Assembly: GCA_036752465.1 (NCBI GenBank) | Contig: DAIOSQ010000001.1 | Coordinates: forward strand, 1 to 43,135 | DNA from: DAIOSQ01 sp036752465 | Lineage (GTDB): Bacteria > Pseudomonadota > Gammaproteobacteria > Legionellales > Legionellaceae | Reading direction: 5' to 3' | Length of the DNA: 43,135 nt | Shown here: positions 34,311 through 42,887 of the stretch, piece by piece | Layout of the letters: each line of letters opens with the position of its first letter | Position numbering within the stretch: position 1 is the stretch's first letter | Made by a program: the position numbers and the translations under genes | The notes under the pieces: model-generated | The model's input: only the letters and a program-made list of their open reading frames with translations | What the model was told of the DNA's origin: nothing | Database searches by the model: none

Positions 34311-34739
34311 ATGTCTATCGAACGTACATTGTCTATTATTAAGCCTGATGCAGTTGCCAAAGACGTGATCGGTCAAATCTACAGTCGTTTTGAACAAGCA
34401 GGGCTACATATTGTTGCGGCCAAAATGGTACAGTTAACGCGATCACAAGCCGAAGGATTTTACGCAGTGCACAAAGAAAGGCCTTTTTTTGCTGATCTTG
34501 TGAATTTCATGATCACTGGGCCCGTGATGATCCAAGTACTGCAGGGTGAACATGCGATTAGCAAACATCGTGAGCTAATGGGGGCTACTAATCCTAAGGA
34601 AGCGTTGCCAGGTACCATTCGTGCGGATTTTGCCGACAGTATTGATGCCAATGCGGTGCATGGCTCAGACAGTTTAGCAACCGCACATCAGGAAATCGCC
34701 TATTTTTTTGCACCACATGATATCTGTGATCGTGGTTAG
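34311..34739 (+). CDS. ndk: Nucleoside diphosphate kinase
   Basis: A 142-residue Ndk. TLSIIKPDAVAKDVIG at the N-terminus and NAVHGSDS with the phosphorylated histidine H117 are diagnostic. It equilibrates nucleoside di- and triphosphates. The ribosome site CGGAGAAG precedes ATG 34311. It starts the run ndk-rlmN that leads into the hisS-der block, a common gammaproteobacterial order. Confidence 0.97.
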   Translation: MSIERTLSIIKPDAVAKDVIGQIYSRFEQAGLHIVAAKMVQLTRSQAEGFYAVHKERPFFADLVNFMITGPVMIQVLQGEHAISKHRELMGATNPKEALPGTIRADFADSIDANAVHGSDSLATAHQEIAYFFAPHDICDRG

Positions 34740-34754
34740 TCAGGTAAAAACCGG

Positions 34755-35876
34755 ATGAACTCCAAAGTTAATTTGTTGAATTTAAATGCGCAGCAAATGC
34801 GCCAGTTTTTTGTCGAACTTGGTGAAAAACCTTTTCGTGCGCAACAAATGATGCAGTGGATTCATCAAGTGGGTTCGCATGACTTTGCCAACATGAGCAA
34901 CATTGGTAAAGCGTTACAACAACGGTTGTTGACATGCACGGAAATTCGCTTGCCAGAGGTTATTAGGAGCGAAGTTTCTGCTGATGGTACCCATAAGTGG
35001 CTGCTGAAACTCGAGTGTGGCAATGCGATTGAGACGGTGTTTATTCCAGAAGTTAATCGGGGCACTTTGTGCATATCTTCACAAGTAGGTTGTGGTTTAA
35101 ATTGCAGTTTTTGTGCCACTGCTAAACAAGGCTTTAATCGCAATTTGACTACGGCCGAAATCGTGGGTCAACTGTGGTTAGCCGTGCGAGCTTTATCGAA
35201 ACATCAGGGTATGCACGACCGACAAGTCACCAATGTGGTCATGATGGGCATGGGTGAGCCTTTGCTCAATTTTGATGCTGTGGTTAGTGCTATGGATGTC
35301 ATGATGGATGATTTGGCCTATGGACTATCCAAACGGCGTGTCACCCTAAGTACGTCTGGGCTGGTGCCAGAAATGTTGCGGTTACGGCAGGCAAGTCCGG
35401 TTTCTTTGGCGGTATCATTGCACGCACCCACGGATGAGTTACGAGATATTTTGGTTCCGGTGAATAAAAAATATCCTTTGGCCATGCTAATGGACGTTTG
35501 TCGTGACTACTTCCACAATGAGCCGAAACGAGTGGTAACTTTTGAATATGTCATGCTTAAAGACGTCAATGACACACCAGCACATGCCAGAGCGTTGGCT
35601 CGCGTATTGAACGATGTGCCGGCTAAGGTTAATCTTATTCCCTTTAATCCATTTCCCATGACCCAGTACCAGCGTTCAAGCCCAGCGAGTATTGACGTTT
35701 TCCGGGCGATATTAACTGCAAAAGGCATTAACACCATCACGCGTAAAACTCGGGGTGATGATATAGATGCTGCATGTGGACAATTGGCAGGCCAGTTCCA
35801 AGACAGGACCAGCCGTTCACAACGTTGGCAAAAACTGCATGACTTAAGGTCAGCGGCAACCATCCATAATGAATAG
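34755..35876 (+). CDS. rlmN: Dual-specificity rRNA/tRNA adenine-C2 methyltransferase RlmN
   Basis: A 373-residue radical SAM enzyme. CGLNCSFC (C113, C117, C120) binds the [4Fe-4S] cluster. MMGMGEPLLNFDAV binds SAM. RGDDIDAACGQL near 335-346 holds the cysteine that resolves the intermediate. It methylates A2503 of 23S rRNA and A37 of some tRNAs. It follows ndk by 15 bases. In E. coli pilF-like and rodZ genes come next, but here only a RodZ-like gene does. Confidence 0.97.
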   Translation: MNSKVNLLNLNAQQMRQFFVELGEKPFRAQQMMQWIHQVGSHDFANMSNIGKALQQRLLTCTEIRLPEVIRSEVSADGTHKWLLKLECGNAIETVFIPEVNRGTLCISSQVGCGLNCSFCATAKQGFNRNLTTAEIVGQLWLAVRALSKHQGMHDRQVTNVVMMGMGEPLLNFDAVVSAMDVMMDDLAYGLSKRRVTLSTSGLVPEMLRLRQASPVSLAVSLHAPTDELRDILVPVNKKYPLAMLMDVCRDYFHNEPKRVVTFEYVMLKDVNDTPAHARALARVLNDVPAKVNLIPFNPFPMTQYQRSSPASIDVFRAILTAKGINTITRKTRGDDIDAACGQLAGQFQDRTSRSQRWQKLHDLRSAATIHNE

Positions 35877-35970
35877 ATGGCTGGGGACTTTCTTTAATGG
35901 TGATGATCAAGTTAAAATACCGCACAATCAGTCTTTTGCTATCGTCGTGCTCTGACATGAGGAGTTACTA

Positions 35971-36567
35971 ATGAACATATCAAACATCGTCGATCACAGC
36001 CCTGCAGAAAGTGCGCAAAGGCCAGGCGGAATTTTAGCCAGTATGCGCAAGCAACGTGGTTATTCACAAGATTACGTCGCAGGCAAGTTGCATTTGCGGG
36101 TGCATGTCATTGAACTTATCGAACTGGACGATTACGAAAATATGCCACAACCGGTTTTTATCAAAGGCTATTTGCGCGCGTATGCTAATTTGCTAGATAT
36201 ACGTTTTGAGCCATTGCTCGAGCAGTTTCACATTTTGTATGACAGTGCGGAGAAAAAAGCTGATCGGGCTGGGGCAGCACTTTGGCAAAATAAAAAGCAA
36301 TCTAATCGCGCGGAACATGTCGTCCGTTGGCTGACCGGCTCTTTTGCGCTGATTGTTTTGGGTGCTGCAATCATTTGGTGGCATAGCAATCAAGGCAATG
36401 AACATCTCTATCATGCCGAATCGAATCGCAAGGTGGCTAATATAAAATCACCAGAAGCTGCTGAGGGTGAGGTTAAATTGACCGATTTGTCGCGGATGCG
36501 TTCTCTGTTGTCGCCCGGTGATCAAATCACACGGCCTAACGCAGGTACGGAGGCATCGGGTGACTAA
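35971..36567 (+). CDS. rodZ: RodZ-like HTH membrane protein, short form
   Basis: A 198-residue protein. Residues about 20-85 form a RodZ-type HTH (GGILASMRKQRGYSQDYVAG, then FIKGYLRAYANLL), 117-138 form one membrane helix, and a periplasmic tail of only about 60 residues follows. Full-length RodZ (about 330) carries a beta-rich periplasmic domain, which is missing here. RodZ links MreB to the elongation machinery. GAGGAG precedes the ATG. Its end overlaps hisS by 8 bases. The position between rlmN and hisS is the usual one for rodZ. Confidence 0.85.
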   Translation: MNISNIVDHSPAESAQRPGGILASMRKQRGYSQDYVAGKLHLRVHVIELIELDDYENMPQPVFIKGYLRAYANLLDIRFEPLLEQFHILYDSAEKKADRAGAALWQNKKQSNRAEHVVRWLTGSFALIVLGAAIIWWHSNQGNEHLYHAESNRKVANIKSPEAAEGEVKLTDLSRMRSLLSPGDQITRPNAGTEASGD

Positions 36568-37855
36568 ACGGGTGCAAGCAATACGCGGGATGAATGACAT
36601 CTTGCCTGGTAATATCGATTTAGTTCGCTTGGTTGAACATGTGTTTGCGCAGTGCATGCTATCTTACGGCTATCAGGAAATCCGCACGCCTGTGCTTGAG
36701 AGTACACAGCTGTTTAAGCGAGCGATCGGTGAGGTTACCGATGTTGTCGAAAAAGAAATGTACACCTTTGACGATTTGAATGGGGAAAGCATCACGTTAC
36801 GACCAGAGGGTACGGCAGGTGTCTTGCGAACCTGTTTGCAGCATGGGCTGTTACACCATGCACAGCAAAAATTATGGTATATTGGTCCTATGTTTCGCCA
36901 TGAGAAACCACAGAAAGGTCGGTTGCGTCAATTCACCCATCTAGGAGTTGAAGCCCTGGGCATAGCCGGGGTTGCGGTTGAACTTGAAATGATAGCGATG
37001 TGCAAAAGCGTATTTGCTAAACTTGGCCTGTTGGATAAACTCAAGTTGCAAATCAATACCATAGGTGAGCTGTCCGAGCGCAAAGCTTATCTGGATAAAT
37101 TGGTGGCTTATTTTACACCACACACAGACATCTTGGACGATGACAGTCGGCGTCGCTTGCAGCGAAATCCCCTGCGGATATTGGACAGCAAACATCAACC
37201 GCTGCATGAGATCATTGCCGCGGCACCTCGCTTGAGCGAATGCTTGGGTGCTTCTAGCAAGCGGCAATTTGCTGAGCTTTGTGCCGGCTTGGATGCGCTA
37301 AATATCCCTTATCAAGTCAATCCTACCTTGGTGCGAGGGTTGGATTATTACGGACATACAGTTTTTGAGTGGGTGACGGATCAACTGGGCAGTCAGGCAA
37401 CGGTTTGTGCGGGTGGCCGTTATGACAGACTGGTTGAACAATTAGGCGGAGCGGCTAATTTTGGGCTCGGTTTTGCTATGGGTTTGGAGCGGCTGGTGTT
37501 GTTGCTAGAAAACGGCGGCCAAACTTTAACTGCAACGCCAAAACCAGCCATTTGCATGCTAGCACTTGGCGATGTTGCAACCCCGGCACTTGTACTAGCG
37601 GAAACCTTGCGCCAACATTTTCCGCAAGCCATCGTTGTGACGCCATTTTGGAGTGGTGGTTGCAAAAGTCAATTCAAACAAGTTGACAAAAGCGGCGCTA
37701 AACTCGCTTTGATTTTAGGGGAACAAGAAGTGCAACAGAAAACGGTAGGCGTCAAAGATTTACGCGGATCAGGTGAACAAGTTACCGTGTTGCAACATGA
37801 TTTGGTGGACTACCTGAGCCAAAATTTTGCATCTCTAATGAGCATAGGAGCATAA
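36560..37855 (+). CDS. hisS: Histidine--tRNA ligase (GTG start)
   Basis: A 431-residue class II synthetase. VQAIRGMNDILPG at the N-terminus, TLRPEGTAGVLR (motif 2 region), MFRHEKPQKGRLRQF, and LVRGLDYYGHTVFEW are HisRS signatures. GFAMGLERLVL is motif 3. GTG 36560 has GGAGG six bases upstream and begins the family-typical VTKRVQAIRG. An in-frame ATG at 36518 would lie within rodZ without a site. ispG, usually between rodZ and hisS, is absent. Confidence 0.97.
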   Translation: MTKRVQAIRGMNDILPGNIDLVRLVEHVFAQCMLSYGYQEIRTPVLESTQLFKRAIGEVTDVVEKEMYTFDDLNGESITLRPEGTAGVLRTCLQHGLLHHAQQKLWYIGPMFRHEKPQKGRLRQFTHLGVEALGIAGVAVELEMIAMCKSVFAKLGLLDKLKLQINTIGELSERKAYLDKLVAYFTPHTDILDDDSRRRLQRNPLRILDSKHQPLHEIIAAAPRLSECLGASSKRQFAELCAGLDALNIPYQVNPTLVRGLDYYGHTVFEWVTDQLGSQATVCAGGRYDRLVEQLGGAANFGLGFAMGLERLVLLLENGGQTLTATPKPAICMLALGDVATPALVLAETLRQHFPQAIVVTPFWSGGCKSQFKQVDKSGAKLALILGEQEVQQKTVGVKDLRGSGEQVTVLQHDLVDYLSQNFASLMSIGA

Positions 37856-37857
37856 GC

Positions 37858-38493
37858 ATGTCCGTATATATGACCGAAAACGAACAAATAGATGTGATTA
37901 AAAAATGGTGGCAACGGTATAGCAATATCATCACTATAATAGTCTCGTTGGTTTTATTGTCAGTCTCAGCTTACAAGTACTGGTTTTGGTACGAAGATAA
38001 ACGCCATCAACAGGCTTCTGATGCCTACGAGCATATGATGCTGGCTTTTTCCAACAAAGATGATAAAGGCGTGCGCTCCTACGCCAATCAGTTGGTAACA
38101 GAATTTTCAAAATCTGTTTATGCGGATGCGGCGCGCTTGACTTTGGCAAAGATTTTGGTGTCCCATGCTGAATATGTCAAAGCACGTGACCAGTTGGAGT
38201 TTATTGTGCAACATTCTAAAGTCGGCGCTTTCCAGCAAGTAGCAAAAATTCGCTTGGCAAGACTACTCATTGCAGAAAAAAACTATGATAAGGCCTTGCA
38301 GGCACTTTCCCAAATCACCGAAGCCACCTATTTGCCGATAGTTAGTGAGCTTAAAGGGGATATTTTTGCAGTAACCGGGCGGTATAAAGAAGCGCTCGCC
38401 TCGTATAAAGAAGCCAACAACCAGGTGCAGTTACATGGTATAGGTAATCTATTTTTAGAAATGAAAACCAATGAATTGGCGGCGTTTACCTAG
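37858..38493 (+). CDS. yfgM: YfgM-like TPR membrane protein (ancillary SecYEG translocon subunit)
   Basis: A 211-residue protein with a short cytosolic N-terminus (EQIDVIKKWWQRY), a membrane helix at about 21-42, and a periplasmic TPR-like region with repeats such as YADAARLTLAKILV and YDKALQALSQI. YfgM joins PpiD at the Sec translocon. Place and length fit: 2 bases after hisS and just before bamB. Its final bases are 7 before the bamB start. Confidence 0.93.
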   Translation: MSVYMTENEQIDVIKKWWQRYSNIITIIVSLVLLSVSAYKYWFWYEDKRHQQASDAYEHMMLAFSNKDDKGVRSYANQLVTEFSKSVYADAARLTLAKILVSHAEYVKARDQLEFIVQHSKVGAFQQVAKIRLARLLIAEKNYDKALQALSQITEATYLPIVSELKGDIFAVTGRYKEALASYKEANNQVQLHGIGNLFLEMKTNELAAFT

Positions 38494-38500
38494 AGTACTG

Positions 38501-39658
38501 ATGATGCAAAAGTTTTGGATATGTGGTTTGCTGTGTTTAAGCTTACAAAGCTGTACTAAAATCGATGACTTTATGTTAGGCAAGGATAATACACCAGTTC
38601 CTCAACTGCTCAAGCCTATCGTCGCACAAGCGCAGCTGGATGTGAATTGGTCTGCACCTGTGGGCCAAGCCAAAAAGATCAAAGCTCTGAAAATAAAGCC
38701 TTTGGTGCAGCATAAGTTGCTTTATTTTGTTGATGAAAAAGGGCATTTGCAGGCGATTAATCGACGAACAGGTCGTATGGTTTGGGAAACCTCAATCAAT
38801 CAACCTATCGCCAGTGGACCGGTCATTCACAATGGTTTGTTGGTTTTGGGCACTGCTGCAGGAACGGTGATGGTGCTCAAACAAGTGGATGGTCAGTTGG
38901 TTGCTCGTCACAAAGTGTCTGGGGATGTGCTCTCTAAGCCCTTGTTAGCCAATCATATGCTGTACGCAAAAACAATCGATGGTAATTTATATGCCTTTGA
39001 TACGCAATCAAATCAACAACTGTGGGTAGCAGAGCATGGCTCGCCCAGTCTCATCCTGCAAGCAAGTTCGTCACCAGTGATGCATAACGGCATGATTCTG
39101 GTCGGTTACTCTGACGGTAAAATGGATGCCCTAGATCCGCAATCGGGTCGTGTGCTTTGGCAAAAAAGCATTGCGTATGCCAATGGTTCTAGTGATGTTG
39201 AGCGCTTGGTTGATATAGACGCTGATCCTATCGTTGATGGTGACAAAGTATATTTGGCAACCTATCAAGGGTATGTTGGGGTGATGTCGTTAACCAACGG
39301 TGATTTTTTATGGACTAAAGCGGCTTCAGTATATAAAAACATGGTCATGGATCAAGAAAACCTATACTATGTCGATAGCAACGATACTGTTTGGGCTTTA
39401 TCCAAGCAAACTGGCCAGGTTAAATGGCAGCAAACGGCATTACAATCACGCGCACTTACCGCGCCGGCTTTGATACAGGGGCGTCTTGTGGTCGGGGACA
39501 AAACGGGATTGGTACATATTTTTTCCACAGATAGAGGCGACATGATCGGTCGAAAACAACTTGATAGCGCAGTTGTAACGGATCCCGTAATTTCTGGTCA
39601 ACATGTTTACGTCGTCACCGCCAAAGGGCGTTTATATCAACTTCGTATGAGTAACTAG
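38501..39658 (+). CDS. bamB: Outer membrane protein assembly factor BamB
   Basis: A 385-residue lipoprotein with repeated PQQ-type beta-propeller blades (DEKGHLQAINRRTGRMVWET, TGQVKWQQ). The signal ends in LSLQSC with lipidated C18 and Thr next, which predicts outer-membrane sorting. It scaffolds BamA and BamD. Tandem ATGs at 38501 and 38504 are the likely starts; an ATG at 38471 would overlap yfgM and extend the signal. The stop is 1 base from der. Confidence 0.95.
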   Translation: MMQKFWICGLLCLSLQSCTKIDDFMLGKDNTPVPQLLKPIVAQAQLDVNWSAPVGQAKKIKALKIKPLVQHKLLYFVDEKGHLQAINRRTGRMVWETSINQPIASGPVIHNGLLVLGTAAGTVMVLKQVDGQLVARHKVSGDVLSKPLLANHMLYAKTIDGNLYAFDTQSNQQLWVAEHGSPSLILQASSSPVMHNGMILVGYSDGKMDALDPQSGRVLWQKSIAYANGSSDVERLVDIDADPIVDGDKVYLATYQGYVGVMSLTNGDFLWTKAASVYKNMVMDQENLYYVDSNDTVWALSKQTGQVKWQQTALQSRALTAPALIQGRLVVGDKTGLVHIFSTDRGDMIGRKQLDSAVVTDPVISGQHVYVVTAKGRLYQLRMSN

Positions 39659-39659
39659 A

Positions 39660-41057
39660 ATGATTCCTGTGATCGCCCTGGTCGGTCGGCCTAATGTCGG
39701 CAAGTCAACTTTATTTAACCGATTAACACGGACCCAAGATGCTTTAGTAGCAGATTATCCGGGCCTGACGCGTGACCGGCAATATGGTGATGCAGTTTTT
39801 GAAGATAAGCCTTTTATTGTCATTGATACCGGTGGTATTGGCGTAGACGATCTTGCGGTAGATGCTTTGATGTCAACGCAGTCAAAAATTGCCATCCAAG
39901 AAGCCGACATGATTTTTTTTGTGGTAGATTGTCGTTCAGGATTGCAAGCAGTCGATCAAGAGATTGCCAAAAAATTACGCAAATGGAACAAAACTATTTA
40001 TCTGATTGTCAATAAAATAGATGGTCTGGATGAGACCGTTATTCTGAGTGAATTTCAGTCCTTAGGGTTTGCTTGCTTTTTCGCTATTTCTGCCACTCAT
40101 GGCCGGGGGGTGCTGCACTTACTACATACTGTGCTTGCTCCCTATGAGATTCCAGAAGACGCGGCAGTGACTGCTGATGATGACAACCACGTCATCAAAA
40201 TTGCTTTTGCCGGCAGGCCAAATGTTGGCAAATCAACTCTAATCAATCGTATCTTAGGCGAAGAGCGAGTAGTGGTTTATGACATGCCTGGGACTACGCG
40301 GGATAGTATTGCTATTCCTTTTGCGCGTGATGGTGCAGAATATGTCCTTATTGACACAGCTGGCGTTCGTCGACGAGGTCGGGTCAAAGAGTTTATTGAG
40401 AAATTTTCAGTAGTGAAAACCTTGCAATCGATTAAAGAATCACATGTTTGTTTGCTGTTGCTGGATGCAACCGAAGGTCTCACCGAACAAGATATGCATA
40501 TTCTAGGGTTTATTATTGAATCAGGCAAAGCACTTATTGTCGTGGTTAATAAATGGGATGGTCTTGATGTCGAGCATAAAGATCATGTAAAAAACGAACT
40601 GAGCAGACGTTTGCGTTTTGCTGAGTTCGCTCAGATTCGTTTTATTTCTGCGCTGCATGGCAGCGGGGTAGGGACGCTCTTCAAAGATATACAATTGGCC
40701 TATGCCTCTGCCATGCAAAGCTTATCGACGCCCCGTCTCAATCGGTTGCTCCAGGATATAGTGGCGCAACACCCACCGCCGATGGTCAAAGGACGTCGAA
40801 TAAAACTACGGTATGCACACATGGGTGGGCATAATCCGCCTATAGTCGTGATCCATGGCAATCAATTGGACGCCTTGCCAGATAGTTACAAACGCTATTT
40901 GAGTCACGCAATGATTAAACAATTAAATTTGGTGGGTACGCCACTGAGGCTTGAATTTAAAAACAGTCAAAACCCGTTTAAAGAAAAAAGAAACACGCCG
41001 TCTCCAAGGCAAATCAGACATAAACAACGTCTAATGAAACGAGTCAAGCGCAGGTAG
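39660..41057 (+). CDS. der: Ribosome-associated GTPase Der
   Basis: A 465-residue tandem GTPase. G1 motif GRPNVGKST occurs at 9-17 and again near 187, with DTGG/DTAG and NKID/NKWD motifs for each domain. A KH-like C-terminal domain follows, ending in basic residues (KQRLMKRVKRR). It functions in 50S subunit assembly. The stop codon abuts the stop of the convergent Stealth gene with no spacer. Confidence 0.98.
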   Translation: MIPVIALVGRPNVGKSTLFNRLTRTQDALVADYPGLTRDRQYGDAVFEDKPFIVIDTGGIGVDDLAVDALMSTQSKIAIQEADMIFFVVDCRSGLQAVDQEIAKKLRKWNKTIYLIVNKIDGLDETVILSEFQSLGFACFFAISATHGRGVLHLLHTVLAPYEIPEDAAVTADDDNHVIKIAFAGRPNVGKSTLINRILGEERVVVYDMPGTTRDSIAIPFARDGAEYVLIDTAGVRRRGRVKEFIEKFSVVKTLQSIKESHVCLLLLDATEGLTEQDMHILGFIIESGKALIVVVNKWDGLDVEHKDHVKNELSRRLRFAEFAQIRFISALHGSGVGTLFKDIQLAYASAMQSLSTPRLNRLLQDIVAQHPPPMVKGRRIKLRYAHMGGHNPPIVVIHGNQLDALPDSYKRYLSHAMIKQLNLVGTPLRLEFKNSQNPFKEKRNTPSPRQIRHKQRLMKRVKRR

Positions 41058-42029
41058 TTATAAGAGGTAGATGTTGTCAAGCCAGCTGAGTAAATACTTC
41101 TGCCTATCCACCGTGGTCTGATCCATGCTTTGAATACAAAGAAATTTGATGTTTTGGTTTGTTTTGACTTGCTGCAAACGGTGGTCAATGGTGGTGGGAG
41201 AGTGGTGGCTTGCATGAATGTATATATGGGTGTTTTTGTTTGATTTGACATGCGCACGCCCGGCTTGGATGTCTAAGTGTGCCATCAAAGGTACCGGCGC
41301 TATTTGTTTACTGTCGCGGAACGGATACCGCACGTTGGCTGCAAAAATATCTGGATGGGTTGCAATAAAATCAGTATAGGTTGATTTTAACAATGGATAC
41401 GGGGTGTGTTTTAACATATAAAATTTCTTGTTGAAGCCGGCATGGCGCGCACTTTGTTCATACCAATGCCGATGAGGTTCTCGCGCCGCTAATTTTGCCA
41501 AAGCTCTGCTGGGATTGTGCAAGTTGCGCCATTTTTTTTCAGTGAACGTTTTCCAGTTACCTTGCAGAACAGGTTTTTCATCACGAAAAAAATCCTCAGG
41601 TAAGACCGCTCGGGTAAAAAAGAAATCATCATTTAAATAAATAAACTGTGGTGAGAGGCCAGGAATTCGATACAGCACCCACTCGATGGACAAACTGTTG
41701 AAAACTGGCAAGTGCTGTTCTTGGCCATAAAACAAACTGTCTTGTGTGATGATTTGCAAACGCTGCTCACCGTATTGTTTTTGCCAAATAGCCCAACGTG
41801 CCGGCACTTGGTGGTCGGTGATCAAGTATATGGTTCTTAACCAAGGTGCAAACCGCAGCAAAGATAAGACGCAATGCTCTATTTCGCCAATTTGCTGATA
41901 GCGAGTAGGCGCAATGGCACAATCACGCAGGATATTGTTAGCAAAACAAAATTCTGCAAGTTTTTTTTGATATTGTGGGTCATTCCCGTCAACCCAGGAT
42001 ATCACAGCATCGATATTATGATCGCTCAC
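41058..42029 (-). CDS. Stealth-family sugar-phosphate transferase
   Basis: A 323-residue protein with Stealth family regions: CR1 IDAVISWVDGNDPQY (6-20), CR2 RYQQIGEIEHCVLSLLRFAP (43-62) with IYLITDHQVP, and CR3 FIYLNDDFFF (129-138). Stealth enzymes transfer hexose-1-phosphate units to make phosphodiester-linked capsule or surface glycans. The GNDPQY and NDDFFF residues match the catalytic core of GlcNAc-1-phosphotransferase relatives. The start is GTG 42029 with AGGT upstream. No polysaccharide genes adjoin it, so it is an orphan. Other polysaccharide-related genes lie at the far left of the window. Confidence 0.9.
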   Translation of the reverse strand: MSDHNIDAVISWVDGNDPQYQKKLAEFCFANNILRDCAIAPTRYQQIGEIEHCVLSLLRFAPWLRTIYLITDHQVPARWAIWQKQYGEQRLQIITQDSLFYGQEQHLPVFNSLSIEWVLYRIPGLSPQFIYLNDDFFFTRAVLPEDFFRDEKPVLQGNWKTFTEKKWRNLHNPSRALAKLAAREPHRHWYEQSARHAGFNKKFYMLKHTPYPLLKSTYTDFIATHPDIFAANVRYPFRDSKQIAPVPLMAHLDIQAGRAHVKSNKNTHIYIHASHHSPTTIDHRLQQVKTNQNIKFLCIQSMDQTTVDRQKYLLSWLDNIYLL

Positions 42030-42047
42030 TACGAACTAACCTGGTTA

Positions 42048-42446
42048 TTATTGAGTTTTAATCAAGGTACATTCACCAGGCCCATTAACAATCAGGGCAT
42101 AACCGTTACCACTGATTTGTGTAGGTGTTAATTCGCCAGTGTTGAGATCGAGTTGTAGATATCCCAGGTCAACTGGATTGGCTGTGTCAGTACCCATCTT
42201 GATGAGTGCGGAACATTTTGAGTTGGTCACGTGGCCATAACAGGCAATTTTAACCGAAGTCCAGGCTACTTTGTTATCGCTTTTAGGTTTGGTCGGATGT
42301 TGCGATGGAATTTTGCCGGCGATATAGGCATTTGCTTCAACGTCTGTGGTATTGTGCGTGATAAGTTGCTTCGGTGGTACTGCCCAGGCCGTAATGCAGG
42401 CGCACAGTAATGGCGAAAACAACAGCTTGCAGTTTAAAAATCGCAT
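42048..42446 (-). CDS. Small secreted protein of unknown function, 132 residues
   Basis: Not recognised. MRFLNCKLLFSPLLCACITA looks like a signal peptide cleaved near AWA. The mature part has three cysteines (C70, C78, C126), of which C70 and C78 are close enough for a disulfide, and beta-strand-like segments (DLGYLQLDLNTGELTP, GYALIVNGPGECTLI). ATG 42446 is supported by GAGGGAGC. A longer frame to 42593 would overlap the divergent gene and lacks the signal at its start. Likely periplasmic or exported. Confidence 0.72.
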   Translation of the reverse strand: MRFLNCKLLFSPLLCACITAWAVPPKQLITHNTTDVEANAYIAGKIPSQHPTKPKSDNKVAWTSVKIACYGHVTNSKCSALIKMGTDTANPVDLGYLQLDLNTGELTPTQISGNGYALIVNGPGECTLIKTQ

Positions 42447-42510
42447 AAAAGCTCCCTCAGAGTAACCAGTAAATAATGCATCATACCATAACTTAGCGGA
42501 TTGTTCATGA

Positions 42511-42516
42511 TATAAT
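42511..42516 (+). promoter_or_regulatory. Candidate -10 box for the plus-strand secreted protein gene
   Basis: TATAAT lies 30 bases before the ATG at 42547 in a 100-base divergent gap. No good -35 stands at 16-18 bases upstream. The element is a perfect consensus but otherwise unsupported. Confidence 0.35.
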
Positions 42517-42546
42517 AATCGTCTGTTTCTGCAACCGAGAATCTGC

Positions 42547-42885
42547 ATGTTTAAGTCAATCGTTCTATTCAGTTGCATGGCATGGGCAAGCATTTGCTTG
42601 GCATGCGATGCCCTGTGTTATGAGCTCAATCCAAAAGCATTGTCTGCAGTAATTATGCAATGCCCAGATAAAGCGCCTAAAGGAGTATCCTGCAAGACCT
42701 TGGCTGCGATTGCGTCACGCATCAATAGCTTGGCCGATGAGTTGCGTGATGAACCGCAAGCATTCGGTCTAACAATTATGCAATTACAATCTGCTGCAGC
42801 TAAAGACGGTCAATCAAATAATACCCAACTAGAGCTGAAGAAACGCTTGGCAATCGTGAAGTGGTTGGAAACGCCGGAGGGTTGA
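42547..42885 (+). CDS. Small exported cysteine-rich protein of unknown function, 112 residues
   Basis: Not recognised. The N-terminus (residues 1-19) is a signal peptide ending CLAC. C20 could be a lipidation site, but Cys at -3 is atypical, so ordinary cleavage is also possible. Mature cysteines are C20, C24, C39 and C49. The rest is helical (LAAIASRINSLADELRDEP). The stop is 2 bases from surE, suggesting a shared transcript. It is divergent from the other small secreted gene. Confidence 0.7.
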   Translation: MFKSIVLFSCMAWASICLACDALCYELNPKALSAVIMQCPDKAPKGVSCKTLAAIASRINSLADELRDEPQAFGLTIMQLQSAAAKDGQSNNTQLELKKRLAIVKWLETPEG

Positions 42886-42887
42886 GG

